DNA from: DAIPHL01 sp036771375
Lineage (GTDB): Bacteria > Synergistota > Synergistia > Synergistales > Synergistaceae
Assembly: GCA_036771375.1 (NCBI GenBank)
Contig: DAIPHL010000111.1
Coordinates: 1 to 7,358, forward strand
Direction of reading: 5' to 3'
DNA length: 7,358 bases
Positions 1 through 6,726 of the stretch are shown piece after piece. Each line of letters begins with the position of its first letter. Position 1 is the stretch's first letter. The notes beneath the pieces were generated by a model. That model was given only the letters and a program-made list of their open reading frames with translations, was not told the DNA's origin and made no database searches. A program made the position numbers and the translations under genes.

Positions 1-178
1 GGTCGGCGAGAGCTTCCCCGCCTATCTGGAACCCGTCGACCGCCTCCGGGAGGCGATCGACGCCATCGACGGACGCGACGCCCCGAAAGAGCTCGCAGGG
101 GCCGAAATCGGCGCCTGGGTGCGGGCAAGGCGCATCGACGCCGTCCGGCGCATCCTGAATCGGCGGACGGATCGGTGA
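1..178 (+). CDS. C-terminal fragment, probable CCA tRNA nucleotidyltransferase
   Basis: The frame is open from the window edge (first full codon at base 2) to a TGA at 176-178, leaving 58 codons of the 3' end of a gene that starts outside the window. The readable end contains a helical stretch followed by GAEIGAWVRARRIDAVRRIL. This resembles the pattern near the C-terminus of bacterial CCA-adding enzymes and related poly(A)-polymerase-type nucleotidyltransferases (Gly-x-x-Ile-Gly, then Arg-rich and Ala/Ile). That enzyme adds or repairs the 3' CCA of tRNAs in the cytoplasm. The catalytic N-terminal domain is not visible, so the assignment rests on one short motif and is tentative. The gene is followed by a strong terminator, so it appears to end its transcription unit. 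Confidence 0.5.
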   Translation, partial: VGESFPAYLEPVDRLREAIDAIDGRDAPKELAGAEIGAWVRARRIDAVRRILNRRTDR

Positions 179-230
179 CGGATCACGGATGAACACTCGT
201 ATCATACGTCCGGAAGCTTACAAGAGCGGC

Positions 231-265
231 AGGGGCTGTGCGACGGGGTCGCACAGCCCCTTTTT
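231..265 (+). terminator. Intrinsic terminator after the leftmost gene
   Basis: A perfect 14-bp stem (AGGGGCTGTGCGAC at 231-244 pairing with 248-261) closes a 3-base GGG loop and runs into TTTTT at 261-265. It lies 52 bp after the stop of the leftmost gene. The T tract is only on the plus-strand side. Read on the minus strand, after the glycosyltransferase that stops at 301, the same hairpin forms but is followed by GCCGCTCTTG, so it is a poorer terminator in that direction. Confidence 0.9.
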
Positions 266-300
266 CGGCAAGAGAGCGGAGGAAAAGAAACGAACGGACG

Positions 301-1071
301 TCACGAAGACTCTACGTGCCGGCGTTCGTAGAACTTCGCGAACTTCATGAAACGCATGTGCGCGACGCCCACGGCGTGTATGAACCCCCAAAAACCGTAC
401 AGAAAATACCGGTCCAATATGTACGACTTGAGAAAATTCAGCGTCATCGCGCCCACCATGCGCCAGGGAGAGTAGCGCTTGCCCTCGGCGATCGCGCGGT
501 CGACCTGCCTGTCCGTCGCCAGGTTGCGCTTTGCGACCATGTCGTGAATCGACAGGTACGAGTGGTGATGCACGAAGCCGCTCAGGCGACCGACCGTCGC
601 GTCGGGCCGTACCCTCACGACGTCGTCGAACCCGATGCGCCCGCTCATGCGGAAGGCGTCCCGGTCGTAAAGGCGAATCAGCCTGTAGTGGCGCACCCAC
701 GGGTTGGGACGCGTGCGTCCCGGGTACATCTCCCCGATCTTCAGAACATAGCCGTCCCGGTCGCCGTCCCTGCGCACCGACGCGATCTCCTCGCGCAGAC
801 GCGGCGAGAGCACCTCGTCGGCGTCGAGCCGCAACACCCACCGATGCGAGCAGCGCTCCTCCGCCCAGGCCACCTGATGCCCCACGGATTCCCAATCGTG
901 ATGGAGAAACCGGGCGCCGTACCGGCGCGCCACTTCCTCCGTCCCGTCCGTGCTGCCGGAGTCCACGACCACGATCTCGTCCACGAGATCCTTCGCCGAC
1001 TCCAACACCAAAGGCAGGCGACGCTCCTCGTTCATCGCGATGACATACAGGGAGAGCTTCTCTATGTGCAC
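301..1071 (-). CDS. Family 2 glycosyltransferase, WaaE/KdtX-like
   Basis: A 256-residue GT-A fold glycosyltransferase that probably transfers a sugar from a nucleotide-sugar donor onto lipooligosaccharide core or another envelope glycan at the cytoplasmic face of the membrane. Visible family features in order: VIAMNEE (10-16) at the first beta strand, DEIVVVDSGSTDGT (31-44) in the nucleotide-binding region, and LDADE (82-86) carrying the Asp-x-Asp metal/sugar-nucleotide motif. The C-terminal aromatic-rich amphipathic segment (about 213-250, ending KFAKFYERR) is typical of WaaE-like proteins and may contact the membrane. The GTG at 1071 was chosen because AGGAGG lies 9 bases upstream and the conserved domain begins at residue 5. 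The frame stays open to 1575, but that extension overlaps the divergent gene and lacks domain character. It is transcribed divergently from the family 4 glycosyltransferase. Family is secure; donor and acceptor cannot be read from the sequence. Confidence 0.9.
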   Translation of the reverse strand: MHIEKLSLYVIAMNEERRLPLVLESAKDLVDEIVVVDSGSTDGTEEVARRYGARFLHHDWESVGHQVAWAEERCSHRWVLRLDADEVLSPRLREEIASVRRDGDRDGYVLKIGEMYPGRTRPNPWVRHYRLIRLYDRDAFRMSGRIGFDDVVRVRPDATVGRLSGFVHHHSYLSIHDMVAKRNLATDRQVDRAIAEGKRYSPWRMVGAMTLNFLKSYILDRYFLYGFWGFIHAVGVAHMRFMKFAKFYERRHVESS

Positions 1072-1080
1072 TCCACCGCA

Positions 1081-1086
1081 CCTCCT
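1081..1086 (-). promoter_or_regulatory. Ribosome binding site fixing the GTG start of the family 2 glycosyltransferase
   Basis: CCTCCT on the plus strand reads AGGAGG on the minus strand, a perfect Shine-Dalgarno core, 9 bases before GTG at 1071. There is no ATG between it and the conserved domain, so it decides the start codon. Confidence 0.75.
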
Positions 1087-1111
1087 CCGCTTTCCGTTTT
1101 TTTCCGGACCC

Positions 1112-1117
1112 ATTATA
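1112..1117 (-). promoter_or_regulatory. Probable -10 box for the family 2 glycosyltransferase
   Basis: The minus strand reads TATAAT at 1117-1112, a perfect sigma-70 type -10 hexamer in an otherwise GC-rich stretch. Transcription would begin near 1105, giving a leader of about 34 bases to the GTG. No good -35 box was found at 16-18 bases upstream, so the promoter may need an activator or be weak. Confidence 0.5.
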
Positions 1118-1180
1118 TCCCGAAAGCGGACGATGCACGGCCATCCCCGGCGCCCGAGGGACGGAAGTCGCCTTTTGCGC

Positions 1181-1210
1181 TTGCCCTGCGCCCGCTTCGT
1201 GGGATATGAT
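1181..1210 (+). promoter_or_regulatory. Probable promoter of the family 4 glycosyltransferase
   Basis: A -35 like TTGCCC (1181-1186) and a -10 TATGAT (1205-1210) are separated by 18 bases. The ATG follows at 1250, for a leader of about 33 bases. The -10 lies inside a 13-base palindrome GGATATGATATCC (1202-1214) that could be an operator or could simply be chance. It is divergent from the -10 box at 1112-1117. Confidence 0.5.
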
Positions 1211-1249
1211 ATCCGACGGATGCGTCCCAAAAAAAACGGAGGGGATCGA

Positions 1250-2326
1250 ATGAACGTCATGCTTCTGGTTCCCGCCCTGGAGGAAGGCGGCGTCGAACGA
1301 CACGTCGTCTCGCTCGCGTCGGGGCTCTCGAAAGACGGGCACGCCGTCTGGGTCGTCTCCTCCGGCGGCGCGATGGCAGAACGACTTCCGAAGGACGTCC
1401 GACACGTCACGATGCCCGTCCATCGAAAAAATCCGCTCGCGGGAATGCACTGCGCCCTCCGTATCGCCCGTCTCGCCCGCGCGCACGACATTCGAACGCT
1501 ACACGCCCACTCGAGGGTTCCCGCCTGGATCTGCCTTCTGGCAAGATCGCTCTCGGGCGCCCGCTTCGTCTTCACCGCGCACGCGCGCTACTCGCTCAAC
1601 CTCGGCCTCTGGCCGCTCTCACGTGCGGACGGGGTGATCTGCGTCTCCGGCGCGGTCAAAGAGCATCTCGCCGGGCGACTTCCCCGCTCGGCGCCCGTCG
1701 AGGTGATCTACAACGCCCTCACGGACGACGTCCTCCCCTGGAAGGGAGGAACCCCCTCCGGCGAGGGGGCAAGACGCCTGCTCTATCTGGGGCGGCTCGC
1801 TCCGAAGAAGGGACCGATGGTCCTGCTGGAGGCGCTCGCCCTGCTCCGTCGAGCCGGTGAAACCGGTTGGCGCCTGGACGTGGTGGGAGAGGGCCCCATG
1901 AGAGGCGAGCTCGAACGCCGCGCCGGAAAGACGGACCTGTCCGGCATGGTCCGCTTTCACGGGCACAGCGACGAAGGGGGAAAGTGGATGGCACGATGCG
2001 ACCTGTTCTGTTTTCCCTCCCTCGACGAGGGGATGGGATTGGCCCTTCTGGAGGCGCTCGCCTCCGGCGTTCCGACGCTCGCGTCGAAGCTGCCGGCCGT
2101 CCAGGAGATCGTGAGCGGAACAGGCCTGCTGCCGCCCGGAGACGTACGGGCCTGGGCGGAGGCGATCGGGCGCTACCTGCGAAAAGACGCCGTCCCGAAA
2201 CTGGCGCCATCCGTCACGCTGCCAAGCCCGAACGAGATGGCAAAGGCGGTCGAACGCTTCTACCGGAAGGCCTCGGACCGCCCGTCGAAGAGGAAACGCC
2301 CCGGAAATCCTCCACAATTTAGGTAA
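1250..2326 (+). CDS. Family 4 glycosyltransferase (GT-B fold)
   Basis: A 358-residue retaining glycosyltransferase of the GT-B fold, expected to use a nucleotide sugar to extend a cell-surface polysaccharide or lipid-linked glycan in the cytoplasm. The N-terminal acceptor domain has the GGVERHVVSLASGL loop (13-26). The C-terminal donor domain begins at about 176 with LLYLGRLAPKKGP, followed by VVGEGPMRGELE (211-222), CFPSLDEG (254-261) and the E-x7-E signature (E260 and E268) that binds the donor sugar nucleotide. The length is typical for the family. The ATG at 1250 was chosen for the GGAGGGG 5 bases upstream and because the first Rossmann strand starts immediately after it. The open frame extends back to 950 but overlaps the divergent gene. 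The tail after about 340 is basic and low-complexity. Its neighbour on the other strand is another glycosyltransferase, so both probably serve envelope glycan synthesis. The exact sugar is not inferable. Confidence 0.92.
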   Translation: MNVMLLVPALEEGGVERHVVSLASGLSKDGHAVWVVSSGGAMAERLPKDVRHVTMPVHRKNPLAGMHCALRIARLARAHDIRTLHAHSRVPAWICLLARSLSGARFVFTAHARYSLNLGLWPLSRADGVICVSGAVKEHLAGRLPRSAPVEVIYNALTDDVLPWKGGTPSGEGARRLLYLGRLAPKKGPMVLLEALALLRRAGETGWRLDVVGEGPMRGELERRAGKTDLSGMVRFHGHSDEGGKWMARCDLFCFPSLDEGMGLALLEALASGVPTLASKLPAVQEIVSGTGLLPPGDVRAWAEAIGRYLRKDAVPKLAPSVTLPSPNEMAKAVERFYRKASDRPSKRKRPGNPPQFR

Positions 2327-2437
2327 TTTTGCCTTATCCTTGCGGCGCATCAACTGCTAGTTTGCTCTCTGATGCCGCGGACACCGCGCAAAAGCCTCGC
2401 ACGGCGGCGGCAATCACGAGCTAAGGAGTATGAGAAA

Positions 2438-3520
2438 ATGAACGACATCGTCAAACAACTCGGAAAGACATCGCGCACGGCCCTCCTCTCGCTCTGCCTG
2501 GCGGGCCTTCTCGCAGGAGTCGCGTCGGGCGCGACCGGAACGATCAAGACAAAGCCCACGACGACAAAACCCGCTTCGACGAAACCCGCGGCGGCGAAAC
2601 CCGCTCCCACGAAGCCGGCGGCGAAACCCGCCCCGACGACGGCGGCAAGGCCCGCACAGAACAAAGACCCGCTGGAGACCTACACCTCCCTCATCGTGAC
2701 CCCCGAATGGGTCAAGGCCAACCTCGGAAGGGTGGTCCTCGTGGACGCGAGGGCGGCGTCCCTCTACAAGGGACAGCAGGGGCACCTCCCCGGCGCGGTC
2801 AACGCCGAGTGGACCTACTTCGCCAACATGAACGGCAGCGCGGGCTCTCCCAAATGGGGAACGGTCCTCGCCGCCGACGCGCTGGCACGGCGCATCGGCG
2901 CCCTCGGCATCGACGGCAGGAAGGAGGTCGTCGTCTACGGAGACGGCGGCGACTGGGGCAACTCCGCCTGGGTCGTCTGGATCCTCCGCATGACCGGCTT
3001 CCGGAACGCCAGGTTCATGGACGGGGGCTTCACCGCCTACCGCGCGGCGGGCGGAAAGACGTCCAACCGAGCGCACGCGAACAAGGCCGTCGCCTACCCG
3101 TACAGAAGCATCGATCCGGGCTACATCGTCTCCACCGAATGGCTGAAGGAGAATTTGAACAAACCGGAGGTCCGCATCGTCGACGTGCGCTCCGCAAAGG
3201 AATACTCCGGCGAGATTCGCCCGTTCGGCGAACGGAGGCCCGGCCACATCCCGGGAGCCGTGAACTTCCCGATGGACAGAGTCTTCACCCCCGACTTCAA
3301 GATCCAGCCGGAGCAGGCCCTGCAAGAGCTCATCGCATCCGCCGGCTTCACCGACAAAAACCAGACGATCGTCCTGTACGACACGGCGGGCGTCCGCTCC
3401 GCCTTCATGACGATGATCTTCCGCCTCGCCGGCTTCAAAAACGCCCGCAACTACGACGCCTCCTATCACGCGTGGTGCGGAAACCCCGACCTGGAAATCC
3501 GGCAGGGATCGACGCCCTGA
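2438..3520 (+). CDS. Exported tandem-rhodanese (sulfurtransferase-like) protein lacking the catalytic Cys
   Basis: A 360-residue protein. Residues 1-31 look like a type I signal peptide (basic start, hydrophobic LLSLCLAGLLAGV, then ASGA). The Cys at 20 does not sit in a proper lipobox. Residues 37-75 form a Lys/Pro/Ala/Thr-rich spacer, then two rhodanese domains follow at about 84-210 and 226-357. Domain 1 shows LVDARAASLYKGQQGHLPGAVN (101-122, split here by wording only) and VVYGDGGDWGNSAW; domain 2 shows IVDVRSAKEY, GHIPGAVNFP and LYDTAGVRSA. In active thiosulfate or mercaptopyruvate sulfurtransferases the last motif begins Tyr-Cys. Here it is Tyr314-Asp315, and domain 1 has Gly168. The only other Cys is at 347 near the end. 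Sulfur transfer by the usual persulfide mechanism is therefore doubtful, and a binding role is possible. The ATG at 2438 follows TAAGGAG with 9 bases spacing; starting at 2372 instead would bury the signal peptide. It lies 111 bp after the glycosyltransferase and is followed by a terminator. No convincing promoter was seen in that gap. Confidence 0.88.
   Translation: MNDIVKQLGKTSRTALLSLCLAGLLAGVASGATGTIKTKPTTTKPASTKPAAAKPAPTKPAAKPAPTTAARPAQNKDPLETYTSLIVTPEWVKANLGRVVLVDARAASLYKGQQGHLPGAVNAEWTYFANMNGSAGSPKWGTVLAADALARRIGALGIDGRKEVVVYGDGGDWGNSAWVVWILRMTGFRNARFMDGGFTAYRAAGGKTSNRAHANKAVAYPYRSIDPGYIVSTEWLKENLNKPEVRIVDVRSAKEYSGEIRPFGERRPGHIPGAVNFPMDRVFTPDFKIQPEQALQELIASAGFTDKNQTIVLYDTAGVRSAFMTMIFRLAGFKNARNYDASYHAWCGNPDLEIRQGSTP
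2551..2655 (+). repeat. Degenerate repeats encoding the Lys/Pro/Ala-rich spacer
   Basis: Imperfect units built around AAACCCGC or AAGCCGGCG recur about every 12-18 bases and encode a run of short Lys-Pro-Ala/Thr units (residues 38-72 of the rhodanese-like protein). Such spacers usually extend a domain away from the membrane or across the periplasm. The repetition could allow length change by slippage. Confidence 0.65.
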
Positions 3521-3560
3521 TCCGGACGGCCCCACAGGACGAAGATCGCTCCGAAACCCC

Positions 3561-3595
3561 AAAGACCTCCGGGATTCCCCCGGAGGTCTTTTTCG
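3561..3595 (+). terminator. Intrinsic terminator after the rhodanese-like gene
   Basis: A perfect 13-bp stem, AAAGACCTCCGGG (3561-3573) pairing with 3579-3591, closes a 5-base loop and continues into a T-rich tract. A second TTTTT follows after CGTC. It lies about 40 bp after the TGA of the rhodanese-like gene. The minus-strand side has only a short T run, so it mainly serves the plus strand. Confidence 0.9.
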
Positions 3596-3653
3596 TCTTT
3601 TTCGTCTCTTCCCGTCTCCGCCGCCATCGCCACGTCCGCGAAGCCGGCGCCGC

Positions 3654-3687
3654 AAAGAAAGGGATACTCGGCAGAAGAGAATACCCT
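3654..3687 (-). terminator. Possible weak terminator after the surface-protein gene
   Basis: Read on the minus strand, about 20 bases after the stop at 3708, AGGGTATTC (3687-3679) can pair with GAGTATCCCT (3669-3660) with one bulged T and a 9-base loop, followed by TTCTTT. The stem is short and imperfect but its position fits. Confidence 0.4.
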
Positions 3688-3707
3688 CACGATTTGTCAC
3701 TTTACCG

Positions 3708-6680
3708 TCACTTCTGCAACCTCCTCCCGTAAAGCACTGCTATACCAGCCGCAAGCAGAACCGGCATGAAACCGCCCATGCCCGCTTCGCACCCGCCGCC
3801 GTTGCCTTCGGACGTCTTTTCGGATGTTCCAGGCGTGACGTTGCGCATATCGACGAGTTTGATACCGCCGTCAGGTAGCGTCACGGACCTCTCCTCGTCG
3901 CTGCCCTTAACCTTGTAGAAGATACCAGTCACCGCAGCCGTCTCTATGCCGCGAACCGCACCGGTCAACTTGATCGGCCAGGCTTTTGTGCTCTGCCTTC
4001 CGCCGTTGACCAACTCACCCTCGATTTCGCCCTCAAAACCCGTCCCGATGGCGCGGACTTTTGTCGGTTCGTCGTCGAGGAAGAGGTTCGTGACGATGGA
4101 GATCCGCGTCAACCCGGTAGAGGGGTCGAATGCGCCCATACTGATGTTCCAATCGACCGGATTCATGGAGACCTGTCCAGCCGACTGTGTTTCAGGTATC
4201 ACAGGCACCTGAGGCGTCGGAGGATTTACGCCACCCGGTATCGAAGGTTCGGTGCCGCCGCCCGGTGTCGAAGGTTCGGTGTTGCCGCCCGGTGTCGAAG
4301 GCACGCCGCCATTGTCGCCAGCGACAAATTCGAACGCTCCGATGTCCGGAAAGTCATCCCTTTGAAAACCCCTCTGGTCTTTCTTCGGCGCCCGACCTAC
4401 GTCCGCACCTCCAATTGCCGGCGAACCCCTCAACAGGGCGACGGTATAGGGACTACCGCCATGACCTCCGTTGTCTTGGGGTTGCCCCTCGCTCAGATCA
4501 AGCATCAGTCTTGCGACATCTCCCGTGAGGTTATGGTCGCCGCTGGCGTTGCCGGTGTCATCGTCTCCGTTTCGCGCCTTGTTGCCAGCCACGATACTAT
4601 TGTAAAGACCGGTACGGTCCGATTCCGAGTTATAGAGTCCGCCACCCTTCTCATCAGCGCTATTGGCTACGATGGTACAGTTGACGATATCCACGCTCCC
4701 TCCTTTTGCAAGAATGGCTCCGCCGCTCCCTGTCGTTTGGTTGCCGTAAAACGTGCTGTTCACGACCGAGAGATTCGCCCCAGCACCGTGAGCGAGAACC
4801 GCTCCACCACCGTTGGATAAACCGGACGCCCCCGTACTGTTGTTGTCGATAAAGGCACAGTTTTCGATCTCGAGATCGCCTTTGTAGAAGCCGATCGCGC
4901 CACCGCCGTACCATGCACTGGTCTTCATGTTGCGTAACGTCAAGTTCCGCAACGTCACGTCGTCGGCGCTTCTCTTAAAGCGCAGCGCCGTGTTGTCGAC
5001 GCCTTTTCCGTCGATCGTATGACCTCTGCCGTCAATCAAAATCCTGACGCCCTGCTCATAGGTCGAGGAGGAAATGGCGTCAATATCCTTTGCCAGAGAG
5101 ATTATCATAAGCTCATTCTCTCTGGCCGCCCTTATGGCAAGATCCAGTTGTAACCCACTATTGACGCTCACTTCGACGGGAAGCGTAATTTTGTAAGTTT
5201 CCCTCAAAACGGCGCTTTCCTTCTCGTTCCCAATGTAGGCGATCGCCATCAGCGTCAGATCTCTATTTATTTCGATCGGTGACGTGTACTGAAGGCTTCT
5301 CCTGTTGGGAGTGCTCCCATCGAGAGTATAAAAAATCGCCGCGCCTTCCGAGGCAGAAAGCGTCACCTTCTGTCGGTCATAATACCTGCCCCCTGGGGGA
5401 GCCGCGGTGGGTGTTTCGGTCAGAAACGTATACTTCAACTCACGAACCTCGCTGGAATTTCCATTCAGTATGGAGACGGCCTTGAGCATCGTCGTTCGGG
5501 AAAACGTGAGGGGAGTCGTGTACAAAAGGCTGTCCTTCCCGGGAGTGCTTCCGTCGGTGGTGTAACGAATTTCCGCACCGCTTGTCAGGCTCTCCAGTGT
5601 TACCGAAAGCTGCGAGTCGAAGTAATTACCGGCCGGAGGTGTTGCCTTCGGTTTCCTTACCACGCCCGAACCCGAGAACTCATACTCGTACGCACCGATG
5701 TCAGGAGCATCGTCCCTGTCGATCCCGCGTTGGTCTTTCATCGGTGAGACGGAGTCCGTCGCGTCAACGGCAAGGGATGCCGGCGAAAGCGCGAAGGTGT
5801 GTGGGCTGCCTCCACTGCTGCCGTTGTCTTTTGGTTCGCTATCCGCGAATTTCATATTTTCGACCGTGAGTCCGGCATGTGATGTTCCGGCTAGGGAAGT
5901 GTTCAACGATCCCAGCAGATTGTATCCGTCGTCGACGAAGTTGTAGAGATCGACTCCAGCATTCCCGGCATTCACCTTGCTTGCGACGATGATGCACTTC
6001 GATACTTTCGCCTTGCCGTTCATATCACGGTTGTAGACGCCTCCTGTATACGCTCCGGCCCTGTTATCGACAATGGTGCAGTTGGAGACCGTCGCCGCGC
6101 TCCCCTTAACAAATATGGCTCCTCCCGCGCCGCTCGTCGAATTGTTGTAAAACGTGCTGTTCACGACCGAGAGATTCGCCCCAGCGCTGTGAGCGAGAAC
6201 CGCTCCTCCACCGTTGGACTTTCCGGACGCCCCCGTACTTACGTTACCGATGAAAGCACAATTTTCAACCTCGAGCGAACCCGTATAAATCCCGATCGCA
6301 CCGCCCCCGTACCTCAGACTGCTGGACAGATTCTTCATGGTTGCGTTTTTAAGGGTGACACTTGCATTTCTCTTGAAACGCAACGCTGTCTTGCTCAAAC
6401 CCTTACCGTCGATCGTATGCCCCTTGCCGTCGATCGTGACGTTGGTTCTGTCACGATACGTGGATGAAGACACCGCGTCGATATCTCGCGTCAATTCAAT
6501 GATGCGGCCGGATGGAGCGTTCTTTATCGCCGCATCCAGCTCCTCGCCGCTGTTTACCTGGACTGTATCTGCAAAAGCCGATTTTGTCCCAAACGTAAAG
6601 ATGAACGCAAATACAAATAAAATCAAGGATGCGCGAAACATCGTTGTTTGCTGCCCTGTTTTTTTGTGTAAAAACCGCAT
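3708..6680 (-). CDS. Synerg-CTERM surface protein with duplicated beta-helix and paired chitobiase-type modules
   Basis: A 990-residue exported protein. A long signal peptide ends near Ala37 (hydrophobic 17-31, then SAFA). Beta-helix 1 (about 39-335) has Gly/Asn-rich turns such as NGGGA and NSTFYNN, and finishes in a choice-of-anchor-Q-like segment (DNG..GGSP to DQRG..R.D.PDIGAYE, 285-332). Two chitobiase/hexosaminidase C-terminal-type modules follow (about 345-420 and 426-498), each with YTTDGSTP or YTLDGSTP. Beta-helix 2 (about 504-787) repeats the first with the same ending. A 9-residue Pro/Gly repeat linker (about 795-830) leads to an unrecognised beta-rich domain (about 835-950). The end, GGGC964EAGMGG, hydrophobic helix and YGRRLQK, is a Synerg-CTERM sorting signal. 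It is expected to be anchored or processed at the cell surface; adhesion or glycan binding is inference. The ATG at 6680 was chosen for AAGGGG 7 bases upstream; 6758 is an alternative that gives an implausible leader. Composition is more AT-rich than its neighbours. Confidence 0.9.
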   Translation of the reverse strand: MRFLHKKTGQQTTMFRASLILFVFAFIFTFGTKSAFADTVQVNSGEELDAAIKNAPSGRIIELTRDIDAVSSSTYRDRTNVTIDGKGHTIDGKGLSKTALRFKRNASVTLKNATMKNLSSSLRYGGGAIGIYTGSLEVENCAFIGNVSTGASGKSNGGGAVLAHSAGANLSVVNSTFYNNSTSGAGGAIFVKGSAATVSNCTIVDNRAGAYTGGVYNRDMNGKAKVSKCIIVASKVNAGNAGVDLYNFVDDGYNLLGSLNTSLAGTSHAGLTVENMKFADSEPKDNGSSGGSPHTFALSPASLAVDATDSVSPMKDQRGIDRDDAPDIGAYEYEFSGSGVVRKPKATPPAGNYFDSQLSVTLESLTSGAEIRYTTDGSTPGKDSLLYTTPLTFSRTTMLKAVSILNGNSSEVRELKYTFLTETPTAAPPGGRYYDRQKVTLSASEGAAIFYTLDGSTPNRRSLQYTSPIEINRDLTLMAIAYIGNEKESAVLRETYKITLPVEVSVNSGLQLDLAIRAARENELMIISLAKDIDAISSSTYEQGVRILIDGRGHTIDGKGVDNTALRFKRSADDVTLRNLTLRNMKTSAWYGGGAIGFYKGDLEIENCAFIDNNSTGASGLSNGGGAVLAHGAGANLSVVNSTFYGNQTTGSGGAILAKGGSVDIVNCTIVANSADEKGGGLYNSESDRTGLYNSIVAGNKARNGDDDTGNASGDHNLTGDVARLMLDLSEGQPQDNGGHGGSPYTVALLRGSPAIGGADVGRAPKKDQRGFQRDDFPDIGAFEFVAGDNGGVPSTPGGNTEPSTPGGGTEPSIPGGVNPPTPQVPVIPETQSAGQVSMNPVDWNISMGAFDPSTGLTRISIVTNLFLDDEPTKVRAIGTGFEGEIEGELVNGGRQSTKAWPIKLTGAVRGIETAAVTGIFYKVKGSDEERSVTLPDGGIKLVDMRNVTPGTSEKTSEGNGGGCEAGMGGFMPVLLAAGIAVLYGRRLQK
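4231..4304 (-). repeat. 27-bp tandem repeat encoding the Pro/Gly linker
   Basis: Two full 27-bp units (4231-4257 and 4258-4284) and a partial third (4285-4304) share the core CCCGGTRTCGAAGG. On the minus strand they encode the 9-residue units STPGGNTEP, STPGGGTEP and SIPGGVNPP. The unit is a multiple of three, so copy-number change keeps the frame and would only alter linker length. Confidence 0.85.
4746..4838 (-). repeat. Direct repeat copy A (in beta-helix 2)
   Basis: This 93-bp stretch matches 6147-6239 at 86 of 93 positions, including 39 identical bases in a row (4746-4784). It encodes part of the SNGGGAVLAH..NSTFY turn region in the second beta-helix. The offset between the copies is 1401 bp, exactly 467 codons. 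Confidence 0.9.
6147..6239 (-). repeat. Direct repeat copy B (in beta-helix 1)
   Basis: Partner of 4746-4838 in the first beta-helix. The identity, including at wobble positions, is higher than elsewhere in the duplicated domains. That suggests recent duplication or gene conversion. Recombination between the copies would delete one beta-helix equivalent and both chitobiase-type modules in frame. Confidence 0.9.
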
Positions 6681-6687
6681 AAAACCA

Positions 6688-6693
6688 CCCCTT
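6688..6693 (-). promoter_or_regulatory. Ribosome binding site fixing the start of the surface-protein gene
   Basis: The minus strand reads AAGGGG 7 bases before the ATG at 6680. The upstream ATG at 6758 and the downstream ATG at 6641 have no comparable site. Starting at 6680 also puts basic residues ahead of the hydrophobic signal core. Confidence 0.7.
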
Positions 6694-6726
6694 ACTCTCG
6701 ATAATTTTGCATGGGAGATATTGATG

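Noticed and set aside
301..1575. Longer minus-strand reading frame (424 codons) for the family 2 glycosyltransferase
   Set aside because: The first 168 codons overlap the divergent family 4 glycosyltransferase and show no domain character. The GTG at 1071 has a perfect ribosome binding site and a promoter just upstream.
2327..2437. Promoter before the rhodanese-like gene
   Set aside because: TTGCGG at 2340 and a TGCTAGTTT element at 2355 do not have an acceptable spacing, so no promoter is called; read-through from the glycosyltransferase remains possible.
2438..2530. Lipoprotein signal in the rhodanese-like protein
   Set aside because: The only Cys (residue 20) follows Leu-Ser-Leu, which does not meet the lipobox requirement for a small residue directly before Cys.
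2525..2540. SGAT in the rhodanese-like protein as an ApbE flavinylation site
   Set aside because: It lies at the end of the signal peptide (residues 30-33) and lacks the upstream Asp, so it is probably part of the cleavage site.
2414..3732. Long open frames on both strands across the rhodanese-like gene
   Set aside because: They are Arg/Gly-rich shadows typical of GC-rich coding sequence, without ribosome binding sites or recognisable domains. The rhodanese frame explains the region.
4220..4310. CRISPR-like array
   Set aside because: The 27-bp units are contiguous with no spacers and encode the Pro/Gly linker in frame.
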